NCBI GenBank assembly: GCA_965214565.1
Contig: OZ243951.1
Location: 2,914,001-2,978,000, forward strand
Reading direction: 5' to 3'
DNA: 64,000 nt
Source: VXYK01 sp965214565
Lineage (GTDB): Bacteria > Actinomycetota > Acidimicrobiia > Acidimicrobiales > Aldehydirespiratoraceae
The notes below the pieces were generated by a model. It saw nothing but the letters and a program-made list of their open reading frames with translations. It ran no database searches and was not told the origin of the DNA. Numbering within the stretch: position 1 is the stretch's first letter; the number at the start of each line of letters is the position of its first letter. The translations under genes and the position numbers were made by a program. Of this stretch, positions 7,841 to 21,658 are shown piece after piece.

Positions 7841-10800
7841 CCGGCTGGGTCGCCGACTGGGCCGCGCGGCACCCCTGGCCGTCGCCGCGATAGCTGCGTA
7901 CCTGCCGCTGATCTTCTCGAACCCGGGAAAGGTCGGTGCCGACACCAAGACCTACCTGTATCTCGATCCCTCACGACTCTTGGCCGAGGCGTCGTCCCTC
8001 TGGGACAGCGATGTGGCTCTGGGGACTGTGACCCACCAGACGATCGGCTACCTGTGGCCGATGGGCCCCTTCTACTGGTTGGCGGAAGCGGCGGGAAGCC
8101 CGGACTGGTTGGCTCAACGCCTCTGGCTCGGTTCGATCCTGTTCACGGCAGCCGCCGGGGTGCGCTATCTGCTCAAGACGCTCGACTGGCGCGGCGGCGG
8201 TCTGCTCGTGGCGATGCTGGCCTACGAACTCAGTCCATACGTTCTGCACTATTCGGCCCGCATCTCGGTGGTGCTGCTGCCGTGGGCCGGGCTTCCGTGG
8301 ATGATCGCCCTCACCATCCGCGCCGCTCGCCGCGGCGGTTGGCGCTATCCCGCGTGGTTCGCGCTGGTCGTCGTCACCGTCGGCTCGGTCAACGCCACCG
8401 CTCTGCTGTTGGTGGGGTTGGCTCCGGTGCTGTGGCTCGTTCACGCTGCGGGAGTCGAGCGTTCCATCACGGCTCGCAGCGCGGTCGGGACTGCCTTGAG
8501 AATCGCTGCGACCTCGGGTGCCGTGTCGCTGTGGTGGATCGCCGGTCTGGCACTTCAGAGCGGCTACAGCCTGCCGGTGACCCGCTACACCGAGACTTAC
8601 GAGGTGGTTGCGGATGCCGCGACGGGTCCCGAGGTGTTTCGGGGGCTCGGATATTGGTTCTTCTACGGCAACGACAAGTTCGGCCAGTGGATCGAGCCGA
8701 GCGTCGAGTACACCCAGGGGGTCTGGCTCCATTTCTTGAGCTTCGGGTTAGTCGTCTTTGCGCTGCTGGGTGCGGCACTGATCCGTTGGAGGCATCGCTC
8801 CTATTTCGTGCTACTGGTCGTGGTCGGCGGGCTCACCGCGATCGCTTCGCATCCCTTCGACAGGCCGAGTGCCCTCGGTTCGCTGTTCAAGGCGTTCACC
8901 GAGACCGACGCGGGTCTGGCGCTGCGTTCTACGCCACGGGCGTTGCCGATGCTGGTGCTCGGGGTGGCCGTCTTCCTCGGGATGATCGCCAACGCGGTGC
9001 AGCGGCGCTGGCCGAGCCCGGGAAGGGGCCTCGCGGTTCTGATCTGCGTTGCGGTGGTGCTCAACAATCCGGCGATGTGGCGGATCCGAATGATCGAAGA
9101 GCACCTGCATCGTGATGAAGCCGTCCCCGAGTACTGGATCGAGGCGATCGCCAGCCTCGACGACTCTGGACGCAGGGGCCGGGTGATGGAGGTCCCCGGG
9201 TCGGACTTTGCGTCCTATCGCTGGGGCAACACGGTAGACCCGATCACGCCCGGGCTGTTGGACCGCGGATATGTGGCCAGGGAGTTGGTGCCGTTCGGAT
9301 CCGCGGAGTCGGCCTCCCTGCTGACGGCGTTCGACCGCCGTTTCCAGGAGGACACCCTCGATCTCGATTCGGTGGTGCCAGTTGCTGAGTTGATGTCGGT
9401 TGACGATTTGGTGCACCGCGGTGACCTGAGCTTCGAACGCTACCGCACTCCCCGACCGGTGGCCTTGGCGGACCAGTTGGCCCGCACGCCGGACTTGGGG
9501 CCCGGGGTAGGCTTCGGCGACCCCGCGCCGAACGTGGCCGGGCCCGAACAGACGATGCTGGACGAAGTGTTCCTCAGCACCGACCCGACATTGGCCGACC
9601 CCGCGCCCGTCACTGTCCATCAGGTCCCGAATGCTCTTGACATCGTCCGGCTGCGCCCGCTCACAGGCTCGACCGTGATCGTCGGCGACGCCGAAGGCAT
9701 CGTTGATGTTGCCGGCGCCGAGCTGCTGGATCTGAATCGGCCGATCTGGTTCGCCGCCGACCTCGTGGCTGACGAGGTTCTGCGTTCGACGGTTCTGGCC
9801 GAACCCAGCCGTATTGTCATAACCGACACGAATGCACGCAGGGCCCGACGCTGGGGAACGCTGCGGGAGAACGTAGGAGCGGTCGAACAGGCGGGAGAGT
9901 CTCCGCTGGTGGACGACCCGACCGACAATCGTCTGCCGCTGTTCGCAGGGCTCGAACAACGCAGCGACCTCGAAGCCGACGACACCCGGACCGTGGCCGT
10001 GCAACAGGGTGACTTCACGGTTCAAGCCAGCGCCTACGGCAACCCGGTCACCTACACCAACGACGATCGGGCGTTCTATGCCGTTGACGGCGACCTGGAC
10101 ACGGCCTGGGTCGTCGCCGCTTTCGCGGAGGCCCGCGGCGAGTTTCTGGTATTCGACTTCAAGTCGGAGACAACGATCTCGGAGATGACCTTCGTGCAAC
10201 CGCTCGAGGAGGCCAACCGCCGTATCACCGAGGTGGAGATCAGAGCTGACGGACCTGCCGTGAAGCACCCAGTGCTGGGCCGCTTCGCGTTGGGGCCCCA
10301 GAGCCATGGCGCAGCAGGCCAGACCGTCGAATTCGCGCCGGTGACAGCATCGGAGGTGACCGTGGAGATCACCGAACTCGACCTTGGCGTGTTCGCCACA
10401 TATCCAGGAGTGTCGCCGGTGGGCTTCGCCGAGGTGCTCATAGGCGGATCACCCCAACCCTTGCATGAGACGATTCGCACACCGGTCGCCCTGGTCGAGG
10501 CCTTGGGGACCGATCTTGCCGATCACGACCTGTCGGTGGTGCTGACTCGGGAGCGCTCGAATCCTGCGGAGCCGGTACGCGACGATCCCGAACCGGAAAT
10601 GCACCGCTGGGTGCCGATTCCGGCGGGACGCAGCTTCGAAGTCCACGGCGCGGCGAGGCTTTCGGCAGCCGCCCCGGAATCTCAGATCGATGAGCTCCTG
10701 GGTCGAACCGGGACCCCTTCGGGGTTGGACATGACCGCGCGTTCCAGCGGAAGGCTCCCCGGTGATCTGCGCAGTGCCGCCTCGTTCGCCTTCGACGGCG

Positions 10801-12155
10801 ACCCGAATACGGCATGGACCGCAGTGTTCGGGCCTCAGGCGGACCAGTGGCTCCAAGTCGACATCGCTGAGCCGGTTCATGTCGAGAACCTCGTCGTGGA
10901 CATCGTGGCCGACGACTTCCATTCACTGCCGAGCCGGATCCTGGTGTTCACCGACGGTGAGGCGGCTGGTGAGATCATGCTCGACGGCGGTCTGCGTTCC
11001 GGGTCCGCAGGTGAGACCCTCTCACTGCTACACCGGCTCGACCGCACGGTTTCGTCGCTGACGCTGGTGGCGGCCGACGTCGATGAGCGCATGACCCGGG
11101 ACTGGTACTCCAATGCAGCCGTCGCCATGCCGATCTCGATCGCGGAGGTTAGTCTCGGAGACGGCCTCCATTTCGGCGAAGTGTCCGACATCGACACGGG
11201 CTGCGTCGAGTTGCTGGCTGTGAACGGGGTTGCAGTCACCGCACGCGTAGCGGGGTCCGCGCAGGACGCCCTGGCCCGCCGGGAGCTGTCGCTGTCGGGC
11301 TGTGAGGAGACGGTCTCGGCAGCTGACGGGCTCAGGATCGAGACCGGCTCGAGGCCCCTCGGACTTGATCTTGACCAGCTTGTGTTGCGCAGTCCCCGTC
11401 CGATCGAGCCGCCGGCGCTGATGCCCTCGATTGAAGTGCTCGGCCATGACGACACGTCCTACTCCCTGAGAGTGCCGGCAACCGATGATGACGCCTGGCT
11501 GGTGCTCGGACAGAGTCGCAACGACGGTTGGTCGGCGAGTGTCGACGGGGTCGATTTGGGAGACCCCGTGTTGATAGACGGGTTCGCCAACGGCTGGCGC
11601 CTACCGGCGGGAGATGAACGTTCAGTCGAGCTGCGATGGACCCCTCAGCGGCTGGTTGACTGGGCTCTGTGGATGAGTCTGTTCGCCGCCGCCGTCGTTG
11701 TCTGGTTGGCTCTTCGTGGCTCTGTGCGGCCCGACGAGTCGGTTGCCCGACGTCGTGACGGCCCCGAACTTCCGGTTCTTGACCCCATCGTCGGCTTCTC
11801 AACGCGAGACAGGACTCCGTCTGCAGGCAGGGCGCGGCTGATCGCCTCCGGTGCGGTGTCGGCGTCGGCATTCGCGCTGCTCAATGTGCCGCAGTGGCAT
11901 CTCGCCGCGGTCGGGGTCGGAGCAATCGTGGCAGTCGGTGTCTGGCTGCCGCGCTGGTGGAACCGTCCGGCGCTGTACTCGGCTCTGCTGCTGGGCATCG
12001 CAGCGTTGTCGATCATGGTTGACCAGAGAAGGTTCCGGTACCCGCCCGACTTTGTGTGGCCACAGCAGTTCGAGGGTGTGCACATCCTGGCCGTGCTGGC
12101 TCTGGTGCTTCTCTTCGCAGACTATCTACGTTCGGCTCACCGCCCCGACGCCTGA
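7830..12155 (+). CDS. AftD-like alpha-(1->3)-arabinofuranosyltransferase family protein (DUF3367, GT-C)
   Basis: A very large (1441-residue) membrane enzyme. Residues 1-430 form about eleven membrane segments. The first periplasmic loop carries GADTKTYLYLDPSRLL, matching the DTK...(D/N)P-x-R-(F/L)-L signature of mycobacterial AftD, followed by W-(D/N)-S-D and GYLWPMGPF. The long periplasmic part holds two discoidin-like carbohydrate-binding modules (around residues 735-830 and 970-1070, each with an A-x-DGDxxTAW core). Three membrane segments near residue 1280 onward close the protein. AftD enzymes add arabinofuranose branches from decaprenyl-phosphoryl-arabinose in mycobacterial envelopes. 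Here the sugar is unknown. ATG 7830 and an upstream TTG at 7812 are both possible; neither has a clear ribosome-binding site. Confidence 0.8.
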   Translation: MGRSRLGRRLGRAAPLAVAAIAAYLPLIFSNPGKVGADTKTYLYLDPSRLLAEASSLWDSDVALGTVTHQTIGYLWPMGPFYWLAEAAGSPDWLAQRLWLGSILFTAAAGVRYLLKTLDWRGGGLLVAMLAYELSPYVLHYSARISVVLLPWAGLPWMIALTIRAARRGGWRYPAWFALVVVTVGSVNATALLLVGLAPVLWLVHAAGVERSITARSAVGTALRIAATSGAVSLWWIAGLALQSGYSLPVTRYTETYEVVADAATGPEVFRGLGYWFFYGNDKFGQWIEPSVEYTQGVWLHFLSFGLVVFALLGAALIRWRHRSYFVLLVVVGGLTAIASHPFDRPSALGSLFKAFTETDAGLALRSTPRALPMLVLGVAVFLGMIANAVQRRWPSPGRGLAVLICVAVVLNNPAMWRIRMIEEHLHRDEAVPEYWIEAIASLDDSGRRGRVMEVPGSDFASYRWGNTVDPITPGLLDRGYVARELVPFGSAESASLLTAFDRRFQEDTLDLDSVVPVAELMSVDDLVHRGDLSFERYRTPRPVALADQLARTPDLGPGVGFGDPAPNVAGPEQTMLDEVFLSTDPTLADPAPVTVHQVPNALDIVRLRPLTGSTVIVGDAEGIVDVAGAELLDLNRPIWFAADLVADEVLRSTVLAEPSRIVITDTNARRARRWGTLRENVGAVEQAGESPLVDDPTDNRLPLFAGLEQRSDLEADDTRTVAVQQGDFTVQASAYGNPVTYTNDDRAFYAVDGDLDTAWVVAAFAEARGEFLVFDFKSETTISEMTFVQPLEEANRRITEVEIRADGPAVKHPVLGRFALGPQSHGAAGQTVEFAPVTASEVTVEITELDLGVFATYPGVSPVGFAEVLIGGSPQPLHETIRTPVALVEALGTDLADHDLSVVLTRERSNPAEPVRDDPEPEMHRWVPIPAGRSFEVHGAARLSAAAPESQIDELLGRTGTPSGLDMTARSSGRLPGDLRSAASFAFDGDPNTAWTAVFGPQADQWLQVDIAEPVHVENLVVDIVADDFHSLPSRILVFTDGEAAGEIMLDGGLRSGSAGETLSLLHRLDRTVSSLTLVAADVDERMTRDWYSNAAVAMPISIAEVSLGDGLHFGEVSDIDTGCVELLAVNGVAVTARVAGSAQDALARRELSLSGCEETVSAADGLRIETGSRPLGLDLDQLVLRSPRPIEPPALMPSIEVLGHDDTSYSLRVPATDDDAWLVLGQSRNDGWSASVDGVDLGDPVLIDGFANGWRLPAGDERSVELRWTPQRLVDWALWMSLFAAAVVVWLALRGSVRPDESVARRRDGPELPVLDPIVGFSTRDRTPSAGRARLIASGAVSASAFALLNVPQWHLAAVGVGAIVAVGVWLPRWWNRPALYSALLLGIAALSIMVDQRRFRYPPDFVWPQQFEGVHILAVLALVLLFADYLRSAHRPDA

Positions 12156-12183
12156 CAAGGACGCTGCAAGTGGCAGCCAGTCA

Positions 12184-13659
12184 TCAGCGCAGAGGCGCTG
12201 AGGTCGGGGTGACCGGGCTGGGAAGCAGGGTTTGATCAGCAAACGTGTGATCAGTCAACCAACGGTCCACAGAAGCAGCAGCTGAACGCCCCTCCGCAAT
12301 CGCCCAGACAATGAGGCTCTGGCCGCGTCCCATGTCTCCGCACACGAAGACACCGTCCACGTTGGTTGCCCACTGGTCGTCACGGGCCACATTGCCGCGC
12401 TCATCGAGTTCCACGCCGAACTGGTCGAGCAGCGGCCCGGGCTCAGCTCCAGTAAAACCCAAGGCCAACAGCACAAGATCTGCAGCAAAGTGCCGCTCCG
12501 ATCCCTCAACGGGTTCGAAACTCATGCGACCGTCGCTGAAACGCTGCTCGACGGCCACCGATTTCAAGCCTGTAACTCGACTGTCGTCTCCAGTGAACTC
12601 AACCGTGTTGATGGCGAACTCACGCTCTCCCCCCTCTTCATGTGCGGAGCTGACGCGGTAGATCATCGGCCAGGTGGGCCAGGGATTAGCCGTGGGCCGT
12701 TCATCGGGTGGACGGGGCATGATCTCGAACTGGTGTATCGAGGCAGCGCCCTGGCGCAGCGCGGTCCCGAGGCAGTCGGCACCAGTGTCACCACCACCGA
12801 TGATGATCACCTTCTTGCCTTCGGCTGTGATCGCGGGCTCGGCGATGTCGCCTTGTTGGACATGGTTGGCGATCGGCAGGTACTCCATGGCCTGGTGGAT
12901 GCCGTCGAGTTCCCGGCCCGGGATCGGCAGATCTCGAGCCTGGGTCGCCCCACATGCCAGGACCACCGCGTCGAAGGCGTCGCGCAGCTCGTCTGCGCTG
13001 ACGTCGACGCCGACCGCGGTGTCGCACACGAAGCTGGTGCCCTCCGCCCGCATCTGCTCGAGCCGCCGGTCAAGGTGCCGCTTCTCCATCTTGAACTCGG
13101 GGATTCCGTAGCGAAGGAGCCCCCCGGGCCGGTCTGCTCTCTCGTACACGACTACTTCATGTCCCGCGCGGGTCAGCTGTTGCGCGGCGGCGAGCCCTGC
13201 AGGACCGGAGCCCACGATCGCCACACGTTTCGAGGTCGCCGCGGTGGGCGTCACCGGGGAGATGTTGCCGTCCGCCCAGGCCCTGTCGACGATCTCCACC
13301 TCGATCTGCTTGATGGTGACAGGCGGCTCGTTGATGCCGAGGACGCACGCGGCTTCACACGGCGCAGGGCAAAGACGTCCGGTGAACTCCGGGAAGTTGT
13401 TGGTCGCATGGAGTCGCTCGATGGCTTCGCTCCATTGCCCGTCGTGAGTCAGGTCGTTCCAGTCGGGAATGAGATTGCCGAGCGGGCAACCGTTGTTGCA
13501 GAAAGGGATTCCGCAGTCCATGCAGCGGCTTGCCTGTCGACGCAGCTCCGACTCGGGGAAGTCCTTGTAAACCTCCTTCCAGTCCAACAGGCGCACCGGG
13601 ACCGGGCGTCGCTCGGGAAGCTGTCGTTCGTGTTCCAGGAATCCGCGTGGGTCAGCCAT
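12184..13659 (-). CDS. gltD: Glutamate synthase (NADPH) small subunit
   Basis: A 491-residue Fe-S flavoprotein of the GltD family. The N-terminal region has the two cysteine clusters (CMDCGIPFCNNGCP around residue 45 and CPAPCEAAC around residue 97) that ligate [4Fe-4S] centres. It is followed by the FAD motif VAIVGSGPAGLAAAQQL, an NADPH Rossmann motif VIIIGGGDTGADC, and the C-terminal FAD loop GVFVCGDMGRGQSLIVWAI. It takes electrons from NADPH and passes them to GltB for the reductive conversion of 2-oxoglutarate plus glutamine to two glutamates. It lies 21 bases downstream of gltB and is surely in its operon. It converges on the AftD-like gene. Confidence 0.95.
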   Translation of the reverse strand: MADPRGFLEHERQLPERRPVPVRLLDWKEVYKDFPESELRRQASRCMDCGIPFCNNGCPLGNLIPDWNDLTHDGQWSEAIERLHATNNFPEFTGRLCPAPCEAACVLGINEPPVTIKQIEVEIVDRAWADGNISPVTPTAATSKRVAIVGSGPAGLAAAQQLTRAGHEVVVYERADRPGGLLRYGIPEFKMEKRHLDRRLEQMRAEGTSFVCDTAVGVDVSADELRDAFDAVVLACGATQARDLPIPGRELDGIHQAMEYLPIANHVQQGDIAEPAITAEGKKVIIIGGGDTGADCLGTALRQGAASIHQFEIMPRPPDERPTANPWPTWPMIYRVSSAHEEGGEREFAINTVEFTGDDSRVTGLKSVAVEQRFSDGRMSFEPVEGSERHFAADLVLLALGFTGAEPGPLLDQFGVELDERGNVARDDQWATNVDGVFVCGDMGRGQSLIVWAIAEGRSAAASVDRWLTDHTFADQTLLPSPVTPTSAPLR

Positions 13660-13680
13660 TGTCGTCGGTGTCCTTTGCCG

Positions 13681-18318
<4,638 letters not shown>

Positions 18319-18527
18319 CTGCATCTCCTGGGCGGGTTCCGGTATTGAGGCGCGAAGCCAAAACACGTGAACGGGGACGACGCTGGCCCGGCTCAGACGT
18401 TCCTCAATGATACCGAACTTGTGCCCAACACACCATTGCGTTCCGAAGCGGCCTCGCCCCATGTGCCTGACGGCCCACTGCCGCGAGCACGCCGAGCGCA
18501 GCATCGGTGCTTGAATTAGTCGGTTCC

Positions 18528-20111
18528 TCAACCGTGCAAAGCGGCACGGGCGGCACGGTAAGGCGCTGCGAACATCAACAGCACCGGAAAGATCTCCAAA
18601 CGCCCGATCAACATGAACGCGGCGAGCAGCAAACGGGCCGGTTGGCTGAAGGCTTCGGCGTAAGAGGAGGTCGGCCCCGCCTCACCGAGTGCGGGCCCCA
18701 TGTTCCCCAACACCGAGATGATCGTTCCGATCGAGGTGTTGAGATCGCCGCCGAGCATGGTCAGAGCGACGGCGCCGAGACAGATGAGCAGCACGTAGAA
18801 CAGGAAGAAGCCGGCCACGCGGGATACCAAGTCTTCAGACACTGCCACTCCCCCGTGCTTCACCGCGAAGACGGCGCGAGGCTGTTGAGTGTGCTTTATC
18901 GAGCGCATCATGTGACCGGCGAGCACTCTCGCCCGCATGACCTTTATCCCGCCGGAAGTGGAGCCTGCCGAGGCACCCACGACGAACAGCAACAGGATCA
19001 CCATCTGAGCCGCCGGTGCCCATTGAGCAAAGTCGCCCGCAGACTCGGCACCCATGGCATTCCCGAAACCCGTGCTGGTGCCCAGCGAGATCACGTTGAA
19101 CACGCCTGCTCTCAGCGCCTCGCCACCCCCGAGAGGCTCGCTGAGCCACAGCACCGCGACCACGACGGCCGCCGCCCCCACAATCAGCGACACGAAGGTT
19201 CGCAACTCCGAGTCGCGGGCGTAGGCACCCAAGTCGCCGCGCGCAGCGCGCCAATGGAGCGCGAAATTGACGGCCCCGAAGAGCATCCCGGCGATTATCA
19301 CCAACTCGACCAGAAGGCTGTCGAAGTGGCCGATCGAATTCGCATAGGGTGAGAAACCGCCGGTTGCCGCGGTCGTAAGACCGTGGGCGACGCTGTCGTA
19401 GAGACCGGGACCCGGCACAACGAACAGCGCGACCGTGACTCCCACCGTGGACAACGCATATATCGACCAGAGCTGCCTGGCGGTCTCAGACACCCGCGGC
19501 GCCAGCCGGTCCGAGGACGGACCGGGCGCCTCTGCGGCGATCAGGTCCAGACCTCCGACCCCCAGATAGGGAAGCACCGTCACGGCCAGAACGACAATTC
19601 CCATGCCCCCGTACCATTGGCTCAGCTGGCGGTACATCATCAGGCCGCGGCCCGGACGCTCAAAGGTCTCCTCAACCATGACCGTAGAACCAGTGCTCGT
19701 GTATCCCGAGGCGGACTCGAAGATCGAGTTGACCACCTGCTCGACGAAATCGACCCCGGGAGTCGCGAAGGTTCCGGCGAGCACATATGGCACCGCACCA
19801 AAGAGGGTCATGGCAACCCAGGTCCAGCCGACTGCCGCGAAGACGTCTCGCGTCCGCGTCGAACCGGCGCGGGTGCGCCACCACAACAGAGCTCCGACAC
19901 CACCGGAGATCACCGCTCCAAGTGCAAGCGCCCCACTGTCTCGGTTCGTCGACGCCAATTCGATCAGCGTGCAGACCACCATGCCCGCGGCAACGAATAT
20001 CAGAGCCAGTCCCATCACATGCAGGGCGGTGCTCGGGCGGCCTACAGGTGCGCCGTGCAGCATGGTTGCCCGGCGCGCCTGGCCCGCACGGGTCCGCCAG
20101 AAACCTCTCAT
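18528..20111 (-). CDS. trkH: TrkH-family potassium uptake channel subunit (second paralogue)
   Basis: A 527-residue membrane protein of the TrkH/KtrB superfamily. It has four M1-P-M2 repeats with one selectivity glycine each: SASGYTS, AATGGFS, GTSTGFG and GNMGPAL. That pseudo-fourfold pattern defines the K+ translocating subunit, gated by a TrkA ring. The frame is open to 20291, but ATG 20111 follows GGGGAGG at good spacing and overlaps the stop of the preceding trkH gene by 4 bases. It forms an operon trkA-trkH-trkH. The C-terminal IGRLEIFPVLLM segment is typical of the family. Confidence 0.9.
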   Translation of the reverse strand: MRGFWRTRAGQARRATMLHGAPVGRPSTALHVMGLALIFVAAGMVVCTLIELASTNRDSGALALGAVISGGVGALLWWRTRAGSTRTRDVFAAVGWTWVAMTLFGAVPYVLAGTFATPGVDFVEQVVNSIFESASGYTSTGSTVMVEETFERPGRGLMMYRQLSQWYGGMGIVVLAVTVLPYLGVGGLDLIAAEAPGPSSDRLAPRVSETARQLWSIYALSTVGVTVALFVVPGPGLYDSVAHGLTTAATGGFSPYANSIGHFDSLLVELVIIAGMLFGAVNFALHWRAARGDLGAYARDSELRTFVSLIVGAAAVVVAVLWLSEPLGGGEALRAGVFNVISLGTSTGFGNAMGAESAGDFAQWAPAAQMVILLLFVVGASAGSTSGGIKVMRARVLAGHMMRSIKHTQQPRAVFAVKHGGVAVSEDLVSRVAGFFLFYVLLICLGAVALTMLGGDLNTSIGTIISVLGNMGPALGEAGPTSSYAEAFSQPARLLLAAFMLIGRLEIFPVLLMFAAPYRAARAALHG

Positions 20112-21658
20112 CGTTGCCTCCCCGCGGACGCGCCGAGCGCTGTGAAGCGCAAGCGCGACAAGGGAAACCGCCGGCGCAGCGAGCGACCGACCTTCCTGCG
20201 GGCATGCACGCCCCAGACGATGGCGATCATCAACGGAACCAGGGAGAGACGTCCAGCCAACATGAACGGCACCAGCGAAATCCGCGCCCAACCGTTGAAA
20301 TTGCTGAGCTCGCCGTAAGGGCCTGTGCCGATCCCCGGACCGTGTGTCGCAAGCACCGAGATGCCTGCGTAGATGGCGCCGACGAGGTCGACACCGGCGA
20401 GTGCCAGCAGTCCAGCCGCGGCAGCGCAGGCAGCAAGATGAGCGATCTGATGGCCGCTCATACGTTCGATGGCACGATTGTCGACCTCTCGCCCATTGCT
20501 CTTGAGCACGACCACAGCACCAGGATCGAGTTGGCGACGCAACTCCCGTCGGGCGAAAGCGACAAGGATTCGAGCCCTGCCGATACTCAGGCCCCCTCCG
20601 GCAGAGCCGGTCATCGAACCTGTGGCGATGATCACCAACAGCAGCGCCACCACACCGTGGTCAAGAGCGGTCCAGTCAGTGACTGCGAAGCCTGTCGTAC
20701 TCACCGACGAAGCGACCGTGAACAGCGAATCATGCCAGGAAAGTTCATCGGCACGCAACCAGACCAACAGTGTTCCCACCACCAGGACTGCACCGTAGCC
20801 GCGAAGCTCCGGGCTGCGAACCAGCGCCTTGCCTCGACCTCTGATCGCCCACCAGATAACGGCGTAGCTCGAACCGGCGATGATCATCCCGATGGTGGCC
20901 ACAGCTGCAGCTGCTGCTCCGAAACTTGCGAACGAGTCTTGCGCCGATGAGAACCCACCGGTTGAGATTGTGGTGAGCGCATGCACGGCGCTGTGCTTGG
21001 TTCCCATTCCCGTGGCGGCGAACGCAACCCCGATGAGCGCGGTGAGGGAGAGATAGATCACCACGATCTGACGTCGACGGGTGCGTCTGTTACGAGCGAA
21101 GTCGTCGTTGGCGATCCACTCCGTCGGGGCGAGGCGCTTCTGTTGCAGCGCCGTGGGCAGCGCCACGACCCCGGCGACGATCCCCACCAGTCCGCCGAGC
21201 CACTGGGTGGATGCCCGCCACAATGTCATGGGTACTGACAATTCGGTCGGGTCGAGGGTCGTCACCGCAGTGGTGCTGAAACCGGCAGCGGACTCGACCA
21301 AGGCGTCATCGACTCGCTCGATGGTCCCAGTGATCAGATAGACAGCCGCTCCGACAACGACCAGCACAAGCCACGTGGCTAACAAGCCCGAAAGGACTGC
21401 TGAAGTGGTGGGTCTTGGGCGTCGGACCCGCTTGGCCCGTGAGAGCATGCCGACTCCGGCGAACAACGCTGCGCCCACTGCCAGCGCCACGCTGTCACCG
21501 AGATCATCGGCCAGACCCGAGATCGCACAACCGCCGCTGACGATCCCCAAGCCCAATAGCGCGTCGCTGACCACCAGCAGGATGTGTGAGTCTCGAAGCG
21601 TTCTGTTGGCATCGAATGCCCGGGTTCGGGCTCGTGAAGAGCTGCGAAAAGGCTTCAC
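20108..21658 (-). CDS. trkH: TrkH-family potassium uptake channel subunit (first paralogue)
   Basis: A 516-residue second TrkH protein, clearly different in sequence from its neighbour downstream. Its P-loop glycines lie in AAGFSTT, STGGFSS, STTGFAV and ATHGPGI. After an arginine-rich N-terminus it has the usual eight membrane segments plus P-helices and ends in a basic tail. The GTG start at 21658 overlaps the trkA stop by 4 bases, and its own stop overlaps the next trkH start, so all three are translationally coupled. Two TrkH subunits may form a heterodimer or separate channels sharing one TrkA; this cannot be decided from sequence. Confidence 0.9.
   Translation of the reverse strand: MKPFRSSSRARTRAFDANRTLRDSHILLVVSDALLGLGIVSGGCAISGLADDLGDSVALAVGAALFAGVGMLSRAKRVRRPRPTTSAVLSGLLATWLVLVVVGAAVYLITGTIERVDDALVESAAGFSTTAVTTLDPTELSVPMTLWRASTQWLGGLVGIVAGVVALPTALQQKRLAPTEWIANDDFARNRRTRRRQIVVIYLSLTALIGVAFAATGMGTKHSAVHALTTISTGGFSSAQDSFASFGAAAAAVATIGMIIAGSSYAVIWWAIRGRGKALVRSPELRGYGAVLVVGTLLVWLRADELSWHDSLFTVASSVSTTGFAVTDWTALDHGVVALLLVIIATGSMTGSAGGGLSIGRARILVAFARRELRRQLDPGAVVVLKSNGREVDNRAIERMSGHQIAHLAACAAAAGLLALAGVDLVGAIYAGISVLATHGPGIGTGPYGELSNFNGWARISLVPFMLAGRLSLVPLMIAIVWGVHARRKVGRSLRRRFPLSRLRFTALGASAGRQR

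Noticed and set aside
12185..12200. Hairpin cagcgc...gcgctg at the gltD 3' end, considered as a bidirectional terminator
   Set aside because: It lies inside coding sequence, has no T-run, and such short GC stems are frequent in this composition.
18319..18531. Upstream extension of gltB
   Set aside because: It would place the nucleophilic cysteine too far from the N-terminus; the ATG at 18318 has an ideal ribosome-binding site.
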